The translations under genes were made by a program, and so were the position numbers. 64,000 nt of DNA from Todiramphus chloris collaris (lineage: Eukaryota; Chordata; Aves; Coraciiformes; Alcedinidae), in the NCBI GenBank assembly GCA_025345505.1, contig JANVCC010000048.1:1224037-1288036 (forward strand), written 5' to 3'. This document shows, piece by piece, positions 37,901 through 48,205 of this stretch; position 1 is the stretch's first letter, and each line of letters opens with the position of its first letter. The notes beneath the pieces were generated by a model that had not been told where the DNA came from, made no database searches, and saw only the letters and a list, made by a program, of their open reading frames with translations.

Positions 37901-38454
37901 TAAGGATCGATGGAAAGCAGGTGTGGTAGTGGCTGAGGGGGTTATTGGGAGAGATAATTGCTTCAAGTATTGTTGTAAGCTTTCCTTTTTTGTTATTTAT
38001 TTTTTTCTTTTTCCTGCACAGTTTGTCCTTCTTGCAGCTGTCCGTTGTAGCTAAGTGGGGAATGTACAGCTTTTACATTTTCTCCACTATTTATAAATGA
38101 CAATGAATACATAGGGAAATTCCAGAGTAGAATTATATATTTATTTATTTTAATGAAAAATCTGAGCATTCGAATTGAAGCAGCTGAGCTGAAATGTGTT
38201 AACACACACTGTTTAATACCTTCAGCACTGGGATCTAATACTAGATTAAAATTGTTCTTTGATGGTTCTGTGACCAGCACAACAGTTGTTCGAGCTGCTA
38301 AGATATCTTTCATGAGAAAATTTCATCAGTGCTTGTATGTGTACTTTCCCCGTCCCTTCTTCTGGATGAATTATATCAGCTTTTTCAGTTTTTTCCACTG
38401 CTTCCTTCGAGGTAGTTTGCAGATTTTCTTTCTTTTCCTCTCCTCCTCCCCTTC
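31975..38454. other. No recognised gene
   Basis: Long AT-rich stretch. The segment at about 36100-36450 is dense in TAATTA/ATTAAT-type homeodomain core sites and could be conserved non-coding DNA, though this cannot be judged from one genome. No repeat family or convincing exon was seen. Confidence 0.5.
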
Positions 38455-38515
38455 ACGGAATCACAGAATTGCTCAGGTTGGAAAAGACCTTCAAGATCAT
38501 CAAGTCCAACCGCAA
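38455..38515 (-). mobile_element. CR1 LINE, 3' tip
   Basis: ACGGAATCACAGAATTGCTC, AGGTTGGAAAAGACCTTC and AAGATCATCAAGTCCAACC are the reverse complement of a CR1 3' terminus. The copy is about 60 bp. The 175-codon open frame at 38153-38680 reads across it in the antisense direction and is not a gene. Confidence 0.92.
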
Positions 38516-39941
38516 AAGTCCTCCCTTGCTCCACCTCATCCAACCTCCACCTTTCCTTGCCTAATGGCTTTATTCTTCACATGGTGCAAAGCTATTCTGA
38601 ATTCTCCACAGATAATTTCCTCGAAATTAAGAGTCTTTCCATCACATCATATCATTTTTAATTTTTTTTTTTTCACTTAAAATTCATATCAGGAAGCATC
38701 CTTATTAATAGAATGCAAAATGGTTCTTTTCATCTTTGGTTTATTAACCAAATTATTTTAGTTAAACCTATATAACCCCATAGATTTTAAAAGGACCCTT
38801 AAGTGAGCAGAGTTTAGCTCAATACTTTGAGGAGCTGATACGGGGATGCAATGTATGCTGAAATCTGCACGGAGAGTGACAGGGTGTAGATAGCACTTCA
38901 AATACCTTCTCCCTGTCACAAATGAAGTTCTGAGCTCATCATGGTCTTTCTCAGAGGTGTTCTTAGCAAGGCTATTACTACTGCAGGCAACACTAGATCC
39001 TTCTATTTATCCCTTTTGAGCGTCTCACTGCCAGAGGCCAAATTATGAATCATCCTTGTGTAGCTACACTCTGGGATAAAGAAAAGAGATTTTCAAAGTG
39101 AAATTAATGACCTTAATTCTTCTTTTCATTATATCTTTTTACGACTGGTTTTACAGTGGGAGATTATGTATCCATTGTGCAGGGCAGAAAAATTAGAAAA
39201 ATAATAACAACCATATTCTTAATAGTGTTCTGAGTTATTACTTTGCCTGAAAAACAAGTTTTATCATTATTTTACTCTCTCTATTACTTCTTTCATTTTC
39301 TTCACTGTTATCAGTATAAAACCAACAGCAGCATGCTATTCCCTGTCCATTAACAAAATTATCAAGTAATTGTTTCATTTTTATGAAAATATCCTTTCTT
39401 AACATTCATTTGTTTTCATGCTCCCCTTCATTATAGGCCATGTTATCTGTCCTTACATAGTTTTCTGTCTCGCTCATCGTTATGCTGTCATAATCCTATA
39501 GACTTGACAACATGTTATTCAAACGTTCCTCCAGCATCTTATTTTGAGTTTCATGTGTGGGAATGCGAAGAAGACACAACACCCCGAAGTTATCATAGCC
39601 TTTTGAAAATGTCCATCACTTTCATGGGAGCCAGCAATTGAATCTCAAATGTATAGAAACTTCTTGGATGGTTGCTTTTTGCAATAGCTCAACTGTTTTG
39701 TAGTTCTGCTGCCTAGAAAACTGTCTAGCCCCCAGTCTGGAACATAAGAACCACAGCTATGGGACCGTTCGGATTATAAGCATTTACAGGTACCTTAAGC
39801 CATTTGTGTGCTGGTTATCAGAGGTATAGAGCACCTAGAGCTCCAATGAGGTCTGGTCACCAAACCAAACATGTGAAGAAGCCCCAGGGACTGATGCCAT
39901 TGCTTCTTACCTCTTTCTCTTTCTTCTTTGCCCACTTCCAG
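38516..39941. other. No recognised gene
   Basis: AT-rich, ending in a strong C/T tract (about 39903-39939) that forms the acceptor-like site of the next entry. Confidence 0.45.
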
Positions 39942-40022
39942 TCTGTTAATGAGACCTTCCAGGAAACGAGAGCTGCTGTGAGCTCCTGTACTCATTTTGG
40001 CCAAGCTAAGGGCTCCAGCTAA
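39942..40022 (+). CDS. Candidate terminal or internal exon, unknown protein
   Basis: A nearly pure pyrimidine tract of about 35 nt ending CCCACTTCCAG is followed by an open frame SVNETFQETRAAVSS..., ending at TAA 40020-40022 (26 codons). A GTGAGC at 39978 could instead be a donor, giving a 36-nt internal exon. NET is a potential N-glycosylation sequon. The minus strand is also open here. No AATAAA is seen close by. The protein was not recognised. The acceptor is good in isolation, but pyrimidine tracts are common in this AT-rich DNA. Confidence 0.17.
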   Translation, partial: SVNETFQETRAAVSSCTHFGQAKGSS

Positions 40023-43000
40023 TCCAGCTCCAGTCACAGCAGGGTCCAGCCACGTTTATTAACTTTGCCTCCGTGTTATGGAAAAGTGGTGATGATACTT
40101 CCAGCAGATACCACAGCAAGGTCCCTGCAGCACTGAGTGCCAAGAGAGGAAACATATCTGTGCAGTGAAGAGTTGATTGTGCTGGTATTGTTTCATAAAT
40201 ACATTCAGCTATATTTAAAGAAAATATTTTATGGACTGTAACATTTTTCTAGAAATCATTTCAACTATTTAGGCTCTTAATTGTTCCCTTAAAACACAGG
40301 TGAGAGACTGAATATTTTAGTACCTTGTTTACCGATATGTTAATGGTACAATCAACATGTTAGTGTTTAAAAGGCCTTGCTAATCAGTGCTCCAGAACAT
40401 GTCTCTGTATCTCAGTACTTGTCTGGTATTCCAGAAATAGCTCCTTCAGCATAATATGTGGAATTCCAATGAGTTTATACTTCCTGATTAATGTGATATT
40501 TTGTCAAGTTGTTGACTCTGTAACATTAACTTTTTAACCTTAATTGGAAAAAGTATTTCTGTGTAGCAAGGATAATCAAAGGCAAAATCAATCTTGCTTC
40601 TTATGAAGAGAATGATTCACTGTGCATTTGGTATTTTGCATTATTTAGAGGATACTTGTTTTTCCACAGCTAATTGATTCAATGAATGGTCTTTTAGAAG
40701 CCTGAGGAGGATACAGAACTTGAAAGCAGGGATTTAAATGGCGCACATCTCAACTGTTGATTCAAAGCATTCATTTTTCGTAACTATTTACTTGTATTAC
40801 CTCTCTCCAAGAAAAGTAATTTTTTTTTCCCTTGATGACAAAGGTATCACAGTGCCACTGATTGTTTAAATGTTGTGGGTTTACTTCTATGTTACTCTAG
40901 CAGGAGCTAAAATGCCCTTATACTTGTTGTAGGTGCTTTAGCTAAATGGATTTAAAAAAAAAGGAAAAAAAAAAAAAAAGAAAAAGAGAAGAACAGCCTT
41001 GGAAAGATTTCAACTGCATGCTGGAGATAAAAGAATGTGGTCCTGCTTGCTCTTTTATGATCCTGATTTTAAGAACTGTCTTAGTTCTAAACCTAAAATA
41101 TCAGAAAAGTCTAGGCTTGTGTGAAACCTTCAGTGAGTAATGTTTATTTTAAAATCCATCAACTTATTTTGGTTTTCAATTGAAGAGTTATCTCAAGATA
41201 CTTCTAATTTTGTACTGAAATGTCAAAATGCGACACAAGCAAACTTAGAAACTCATCACTGTGAAATCTACTGTTTCAATGCCAAAAATTATTTTGAGAA
41301 GGTTATAGCTAGATCTGTTGCACAGTGAATTCTCTTAACACAGAAAAAGATGCATATATACTCATTTTTTTACTAATACTTGTAGAAAACACCTTTATAC
41401 AATAGCAGTATTGGGTATGGATTGACCATACTTACATCATCGATCAACTATTACTTTTCAAAGTGATTTCATTAAGGAAATACACAATTCATAAAATATA
41501 TTTTAAAATTAGTGTTTTCCCAGTGCCAGTATTATTAAATATTGGGTGATACACTCTATGTAAAGACACTGTATGATCTTCCCCCCTTGCCTTTATTTGT
41601 CACTTCTTAATTGCAAACTGATGAAGAAAGAGTAAAGTGACTATTTCTGTTTGACGCAACGTAAGCAATGGATGGAAGTGACAAGGAAAATGAGGATGTT
41701 TGTTGCATGGCAGTTGGCTTTTGTTTTACAGGTTGTCATTGTTGCTTCAGGGACCGTGTAACAGAACATAAGCTTTTCTAGTGCATTGGCTAAAATATCT
41801 GCATAAATTTTTAGAGGCCAGCTATATGTTATCTTGTGCCTACCAAGAAGCAAATTCTTTACAAAATGCTTTTCTTGATTCAGAATTGAGATATACAACT
41901 AGAAATGACCAGACCTGTAAGGTGCTTGAAAATGGTCATGATGGAAAGTACTAAACTTCTCATTCGTGACAATCTGTAACAATTTTATGTATTGTCTGGC
42001 CTCAAATACTTTCTGCATTTTTACCAAATCTAACTTCCTATCTTTTTTTTTAATACTTTTTTTTTTTAATGTGTCTAAGTGGATATTGATAGAAAAATAA
42101 GCACTTATAGTACTGATGGAAAAAAAAATAAATGTAAACCATTTCAAAAGTTCACAGATTCATTTATTAGATCTGCTTATTTGAAAAAGTAGTATGCTTG
42201 TTGCTAGTCAATGAATTAATAATACATAATTTTCACTTCATAAGGGAGTCACAAGCTGCTGTCCTCAGATCCTGACCTCTTGGAGGCTTTTTGTAGGAAA
42301 TTATGTATATGAACAGAATCTTCCTCTAGGAAGGCTTGAGGACACTGTAGCTCATAAACAGAATTTTTTTGTGGGATAAAACTTGGTCATGATGGACAGG
42401 CCTTTATGGAAACATCCCTGCCTTTGTAGGACCTTGATGGAAAAAACCCTTGAGCAGACTGCCCACAAAACCTTATGTAGACACACAACCATATGTGTGT
42501 TCAGATACCCAACAAATGTTTCTCTTGCTCAGTTTCAATGGCTGGAGGCCTGTCAGAGTTAAACGTCATCTTAATTTTTGGAAATTTGCTGTTTCCCTTA
42601 TTTTTCCGCCTGAAGTACTTGATCTGAAATCTTCATATTTCATATCTGAAATGAAACATCCAGTAAAAACGCTATAATCTTCATGCTGAAAGCAACGAGG
42701 GAAGGTTTTCTAGAGAGTAAGTGTGGTACTTAGTAAGACAGTAATTATGAGAAAATGATCAGTTTGTGCTGTTTCTTTTGGAAGTCGCTAACAAGTCCCC
42801 TCCAAATAAAGAAACGCGTGTCAGGATACACCACCATTTGACCATATGGCTAATTGCATTGATAGACATGGATTAGATGTTTTTCCCATGGGTTGTCTAC
42901 GATAAAACTGCAGTGGGAAAGGCAGCTGAGGAAGCTCTGCCCCTCTGTCTCATAACAGAAGAAGAAAATACATAATGAAATGTGAAACTCTGATTTAACT

Positions 43001-44024
43001 CAGTGTCTTTATTACTCTGCTTATCGCAGTGACATTTTGCATTCCCCATATAGATTCCATGCCTTGTAACACTTCAGATTGACAAAACTATTGCATTCCT
43101 TTACCAAGTGGAGTTCTAGTGGCCTCTTTGAGCAAGTCTGCTGAGCAGATGATATTTTTTTTATTATTTTCTTTTCTTTTTTTTTTTTTTTTTTTTGAAG
43201 TAGTCTTACACAGCAAAGTATGAACTGTGTGGAAAATCTGCTCCAGGAAGCTTATCTCAGTGAAACTAAAGAAAAGCTAACATGCATAAATTAGGATCTC
43301 CTACATCCCTAGGTAAATTTTATCATTCATGTTAAGAGAAAACACAGAGAGACCTAGGAAAATACATTAATTTGTACTTGCATAACAGCATTACCTAGCT
43401 TGCTTTAGTTCTCCATGTAGACAAACTCATAGGTATGCAAAGCTAAAATCTCTAGTCCTAAGAGGCAGTATTAATGACTTTAATATATGCCAAATGGCAT
43501 GGAGAGAAATTCATACTATTGTAATAAAGATCTCTTGATCTTGATAGAGAAAACAGATTTTGTTTCAAAAAGTTTTTTGTACTAAAAATGCATTTATAAA
43601 AGGGGCTAAAAAAACATATTGGAAATGGTAGTCTTCACTTCAAAAATACTCTTGAAGAATTTATAATCAAAAGGTTTTTCAGACTTTGTTTGGGGAAAGG
43701 AAAAGGAAAAAATAAGCGAGCAATTTTCCCAGAAAAATCTGTATACTGTACAAGAAAGAACACTATTTGGCATCTGATTTTTTTTTTTTTTTCAGATATT
43801 GGTTAACTAACCAAGTATTTTCATTTCTTGGTTCTATTAAAGCTGAAAAAAAAAAATTCTCTCAAAACAGGATTTCTTCCATCCCACTCTAATTTTAAAA
43901 TATTTTTTTGTATAATCAGGACCTCATACTCTAAAAAGACCTGATGTTGTGTCTCCCTTCACATGTTAATTGCTACTGCATTTTCTCTACATTCCTCTTT
44001 TCTCTTTCAAGGAGAATGCCATAG
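40023..44024. other. No recognised gene
   Basis: AT-rich, with A-rich (about 40954-40985) and T-rich (about 43157-43197 and 43778-43792) homopolymer tracts. No repeat family or exon was recognised. Confidence 0.5.
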
Positions 44025-45161
44025 TGCATTGGGGTTTTATGCAAGGTTTTGCTAGTGGATGGGGGCTACAGGGGCGGTCTCTGTGAGAAGCTGCTAGAAG
44101 CCAATGCCAGCCAGCTCTAAGACAAACCCACTGCTGGCCAATGTCGAGCCCATCAACAGTGGTGGTAGCACCTCTGTAATAACATATTTAAGAAGGGGTG
44201 AATAAAACAACCCACAAACTGTACAATTGCAGCTGGAGAGAGAAGGGAGAATATGCTAGAGCAACAGCTCTGCAGACACCAAGGTCATTGAAGAAGGAGG
44301 GGGAGGAGATGCTTTAGGCACTGGAGCAGAGAGACACTTGCAGCCCGTGGTGAAGACCATGGTGAGGCAGGTTGTCCCTCTGCAGCCCATGGAGGTTAGT
44401 GGTGGAGCAGATATCCACCTGCAGCCCATCAAGGTTGACAGTGAAGATATCCATCTGCAGCCCATCAAGGTTAACACTGGAGGAGATATCCACCTGCAGC
44501 CCAGAGAGAACCCCATGCTGGAGCAAGGGCATGCCCAGAGGATGCTGTGGCTCTGTGGGAAGCCAGTGCTGGGGTAGGAAAGTCTTGTGGACCAAGTAGG
44601 TTTGTTGACACCACTTGTGACCCCAGGAAGGGCCCACTCTGGAGCAGTCTGATCCTGCAGGACTGCACCCTGTGGAAAGGGACTTGTGCTGGAGTGGTTT
44701 AGGAACTATCCCTTGGGAAGGGCTCGTGTTGGAGAAGTTTGTGGAGAACTGTCTCCCATGAGAGGGATCTCACTGTAGAGCAAGGGAAGAGTGTGAGGAG
44801 CCCTCCCTCTGAGCAGGAAGGAGTGGCAGAAGCAGTGTGTGATGATGTGCTAGTGCTGGGGGCAGGGAGCAGGTACAGAAAATCAGAAGGTCAGCCTGGA
44901 AAGAAGGCAGGGGTGAGAGGAAGGTGTTTTCAGATTCAGTTTTTATTTCTCATTTCTCTACTCTGATTTGATTGGTAATAAATTGCAATTATTTCCCCAA
45001 GATGAGTCTGTTTCGACCATGATGGTAATTGGTGAATGATGTCTCCTTGTCTTGGTCCACAAGACTTTTGCTATATTTACTCTCCCCTGACCAGCTGAGG
45101 AGGGGAATGGTAGAGCAACTTTGGTGGCCTCCTGGCACCCAGCCAAGGTCAACCCACCAAA
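44025..45161 (+). mobile_element. Near full-length solo LTR, avian ERVL-like family
   Basis: About 1.14 kb. Family landmarks appear in order: GGGGGCTACAGGGGCGG; CCAGCCAGCTCTAAGACA; GTAATAACATATTTAAGAAG; AGACACCAAGGTCATTGAAG; repeated CTGCAGCCCAT blocks; GGAAGGGCTCGTGTTGGAG; GGGAAGAGTGTGAGGAGCC; TGATTTGATTGGTAATAAAT (polyadenylation signal); and TCCCCTGACCAGCTGAGGAG. The right end is AGGTCAACCCACCAAA. The left end TGCATTGGGG is inferred from alignment with the fragment at 29636. Flanking 5-mers are only a loose direct repeat. Within it GATATCC-CTGCAGCCC units repeat at 44410, 44446 and 44485 (36- and 39-bp periods). No internal retroviral region follows, so it is a solo LTR fossil. Confidence 0.82.
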
Positions 45162-45329
45162 TGTAGTGACAGTGACAAAACCGGGAACCTTTGCTAAAAA
45201 CACAGTTGATACTTCTGCACGTAATGGCCTTCTGGTTTGCATTTAGGTGCTTGCTGTGCCTGGGAATGTACATCTCCAGAATTTCTCTAACTCCCCACAC
45301 AGGATCCGCGCGTCGTGATAAATGGCGTT

Positions 45330-45385
45330 ATGCAAATCAGAGTTGCCATACTTGACTCCTGGAAAATATGCAGTTCCTATAAAAA
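45330..45385 (+). promoter_or_regulatory. Octamer plus TATA promoter-like module
   Basis: ATGCAAAT (Oct-factor octamer, 45330-45337) lies 40 bp before TATAAAAA (45378-45385). The surrounding DNA is GC-richer and includes CGCGCGTCG at 45307-45315. Downstream, before a GTAAGT donor at 45692, are two short ATG frames: 45423-45557 (44 codons) and one opened by CTCCATGG at 45589 that runs into the donor. This could be a first exon of an unknown transcript starting near 45410. The module sits about 170 bp beyond the LTR end and is not part of it as far as I can see. All of this is motif-based inference. Confidence 0.25.
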
Positions 45386-45699
45386 GCACCTTTGAAAGGC
45401 GAGAAAAAGCAAAGCTCAAGGGATGATATTGTACCTTTCCAACGGTTTTCAGATATGCATATTTATTCGTAAGGCAGAAGGCTCATCCTCACGTCCCTGT
45501 GTTGGTCCCCTTGGAGTTCAATGCTCTTCCCCTGGGAACAGCCTGAACTGTAGCTGAGCAAAGGTGCCACCAAGCTCCCGTTGGCTCCATGGATGTAGCT
45601 GTGGCTCTGCACGTTTGCAAGGTCCTGAGGAGCAGGGCTTTGGTGCCCTGTGAAACACATGGCAAGCCTGGGACAGGTCATGATCAGGGACGTAAGTTG

Positions 45700-47299
45700 T
45701 TGCTGTAATTGGGGCTGTTATTGGCCTCCATACCTAAGTATGTACCTAGCTAAGGTGTAATCTTCAATTGGATTTAATCATCTCCTCTACTCGTATGTAT
45801 TAATTATTTTACGTACTGGAAGACACATTTAAGAAGGTTGAGGAGTAGCAATATATTTGTTTACCAATGGTCCATGCAATTTTGGTATTCTAACCCTTTT
45901 TGGTCACAGCATAATATTTTATAATAATGTGCTGATATCAAACAATGCCAAAACGAATCCTAGGATGTTTCTACTTTTCAGGACTAGGTTTCATCCTGAT
46001 GTCCTGAAAAGCACCTACCTTCATTATTTATCCACATGCCTTTCTGGTTCTATTGCCCTCAAAGGTGTTCAGATGACTAAATCAGGTCAGGAGGAGTGCT
46101 GGGCAACTCTGGTTGCAATAAACCTCTACTTTTGGACAGCGGCTGCTGTCTGTTTTGGGGGTGCCTCTGCAACAAGATTCTCCTCTAAATGACTTTGTCA
46201 GAATCTGAAGAACAGGAAAAGTCATTTTTCATGCTATAATGGCAAGTCAGTTCATTCTTTGCCAGATAAATAGTAACTAGATCCACTGATGTGGATCTGG
46301 AGTAGTGGTTCAAGATATATTCCTTCTTCTACTCGGAACCATTGCATGGTTCTTTCTGAACTGCTGCTGAGGTAAGGTATTCCTTTTTGGGTTTTTTTTC
46401 TTCCTTTCCCTCAACAGGAGAGTTCAAAGCTCTTCTAATTGCAAACGACCTTGAAACGGTCTCCCTAGACAAAGAAGGGACAAATTAAAATGCAGCTTTC
46501 ATGGTGTTTTCTGCTAACTCCTCTTGTGCACAGAATTCAAATATTTTCATTTATTTATGGAATTTTGTATTTGTTATACTGAAAAAGAATAATAGCCTTT
46601 GTATTTTTTCTTAGGGTTTTCTTTGTTGTTGTTTTTTTGTTTGTTTAAAAAAAAGAAACAAAAGTTAACAGTGAATAAAAACAACTACTCTGAGATCAGG
46701 GGAGGCAGCTGATAAAGGATGGGGAACTGTCATTAAAATGTATTTGAAAATGGAAATTTCAAGATGTTATGCTTTTTTCTATATCCTCTTCTTAAGATCA
46801 CTTAAGAGCTCATCTCTGTTTTTTTTTTTTTTTTTTTTTTGCCTGTCTTTCTTTTCTCTTTCTATCCAGAGTTATTACAGATTTAAGATTTCAGTTAAGG
46901 AGGTCCGAAATTGCCATTATTAGGCCCTGAGTGAGTTCCCTATAACGATTAAAATTTAATGCTTTTTTTTTTTTTTCCCTGAATACTTCTTTGCTAGATG
47001 TACGCTTCAGGTTTTCACGAAAATAAATCTTTTTATTCTTTGCAAAAATACTACAGTCTTCTCCTTTAGAGAGTGGGTGGCAGAAGTGCTCGGTGGTTTG
47101 CCAGTTAATGTTGGTAAAATCTTTTTCTTTAGAAACACCAGAGCCCTGGAGTAGGTTACAAAAATGGCACAGGAAATCTCGATGAGATGTTTCATGAGAA
47201 TCCTCTCATGAAATGATTTATGAGCTTCAGAAATTAACTGTGTACAAATACTCAGCAGAGAAGATGTTGATACATTTTCTAGTCGTTTGTACATGTGAT
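45700..47299. other. No recognised gene
   Basis: AT-rich, with T tracts at about 46818-46840 and 46963-46977. A TTCTCTTTCTATCCAG acceptor-like site at about 46853-46868 has only a short frame after it. Confidence 0.5.
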
Positions 47300-47659
47300 A
47301 AATGTGCTCCACCTTAGGGATGCTACTGTGTTGGGGGGGGCCTTCACAGCATCCCTTTGCTCAAGGTGGATATATCTAATGATAGGAGAAGTGCTGCTCT
47401 TCCTGGGGAGGTTCCGGGGCCTTGGGAGCTCTGTCCTGCTGGAGGGACCTGTGCTTTGTGTGTTGCAGGGGCCGCAGAGCCAGGGACAACGGCTGTGGCT
47501 GGCTGGGTCGGGCATTGCCCGTGACATCAGAGAAGACAAGTCACAAAGGAGTGTGACTCACCTACAAAAAGCTGAGCACCCACAGGGACAACATCCTTGA
47601 CTGCCTGCTGCTCATGGCCCGGAGACTGCTCATTGGGTACTTCTTCCACTAGAGATAGG
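47300..47659. other. GC-rich segment of unknown origin
   Basis: Clearly GC-richer than its surroundings, and open for about 100 codons on the plus strand (47295-47600) and 86 on the minus (47279-47539). On the plus strand another frame reads HRDNILDCLLLMARRLLI before a stop near 47652. On the minus strand the same region reads VKDVVPVGAQLFV before a GTGAGT. Both look protein-like, so it may be an old retroelement or pseudogene piece just before a CR1 3' end. No family was recognised. Confidence 0.35.
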
Positions 47660-47786
47660 TACTTAAAAGACATGTAGATGTAGTGCTTAGTGATGTGATT
47701 TAGGGGTAGACTTGGCTGTGCTGGGTTTATGGTTGATCTTGATGTTCTTAAAGGTCCTATCCAACCTAAATGATTCTATGATTCTA
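47660..47786 (+). mobile_element. CR1 LINE, 3' end
   Basis: CATGTAGATGTAGTGCTTAG, AGGTCCTATCCAACCTAAA and TGATTCTATGATTCTA give a plus-strand CR1 3' terminus of about 125 bp. Strongly 5'-truncated. Confidence 0.93.
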
Positions 47787-48115
47787 GGCACTGCTGGGGA
47801 GAACCTGACAGAGAACGTTCTGTGCTTCCTCCTCTGCTCTGTGATGATTTGAACACATACCAGGTTCCTGCTTCCCCCATAGACTCTGTAGCTGCTCACA
47901 CTTGGATTGCTTCTCCTGCAGGAGGGGACTACCCTATGTAAATAGTTAAAAATGTGCTTGCTTTGAGAAATCCCATGTTTGTGAGTGTCTGGGCAACACT
48001 TTACTGGGGAATGTCACCCCTTGGCTTCATCTCCCATCTGTAACAGATGAAGTGTGTGATCGAATTTGCATTTATTGTGGTTGTGTTGATGCTTAGACTT
48101 TTAGCACCTTCTTAT
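47787..48115. other. No recognised gene
   Basis: Moderate-GC spacer between the CR1 end and the esterase-like fragment. Nothing was assigned. Confidence 0.4.
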
Positions 48116-48205
48116 CTGCTAGGGAAGGATGGGATCCACCTGTGTAGGAGAGTCAAGGGAATCTTTGGCAGCAGGCTGGCTAATGTGGCGAGGTGGGCTT
48201 TAACA
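48116..48205 (+). mobile_element. Retroelement-derived esterase-like (SGNH) C-terminal fragment
   Basis: The plus-strand frame reads LLGKDGIHLCRRVKGIFGS then RLANVARWAL. It matches the C-terminal end of the same bird repeat protein as the fragment at 29442-29560 (LLAxDGxHLSxRGKxIxAxxLAxLxxRAL). The DGxH pattern is the SGNH-hydrolase block that supplies the catalytic Asp and His. Only this block is recognisable. An origin in a CR1-like LINE ORF1 is likely but not proven. There is no sign of an intact gene. Confidence 0.55.

Noticed and set aside
38153-38680. 175-codon open frame, the longest in the window
   Set aside because: It reads antisense across a CR1 3' tip and ends in poly-pyrimidine-derived residues. 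No domain, no splice or promoter context.
44256-44668. Overlapping open frames on both strands with repeated peptide units
   Set aside because: They lie inside an LTR and come from its tandem units.
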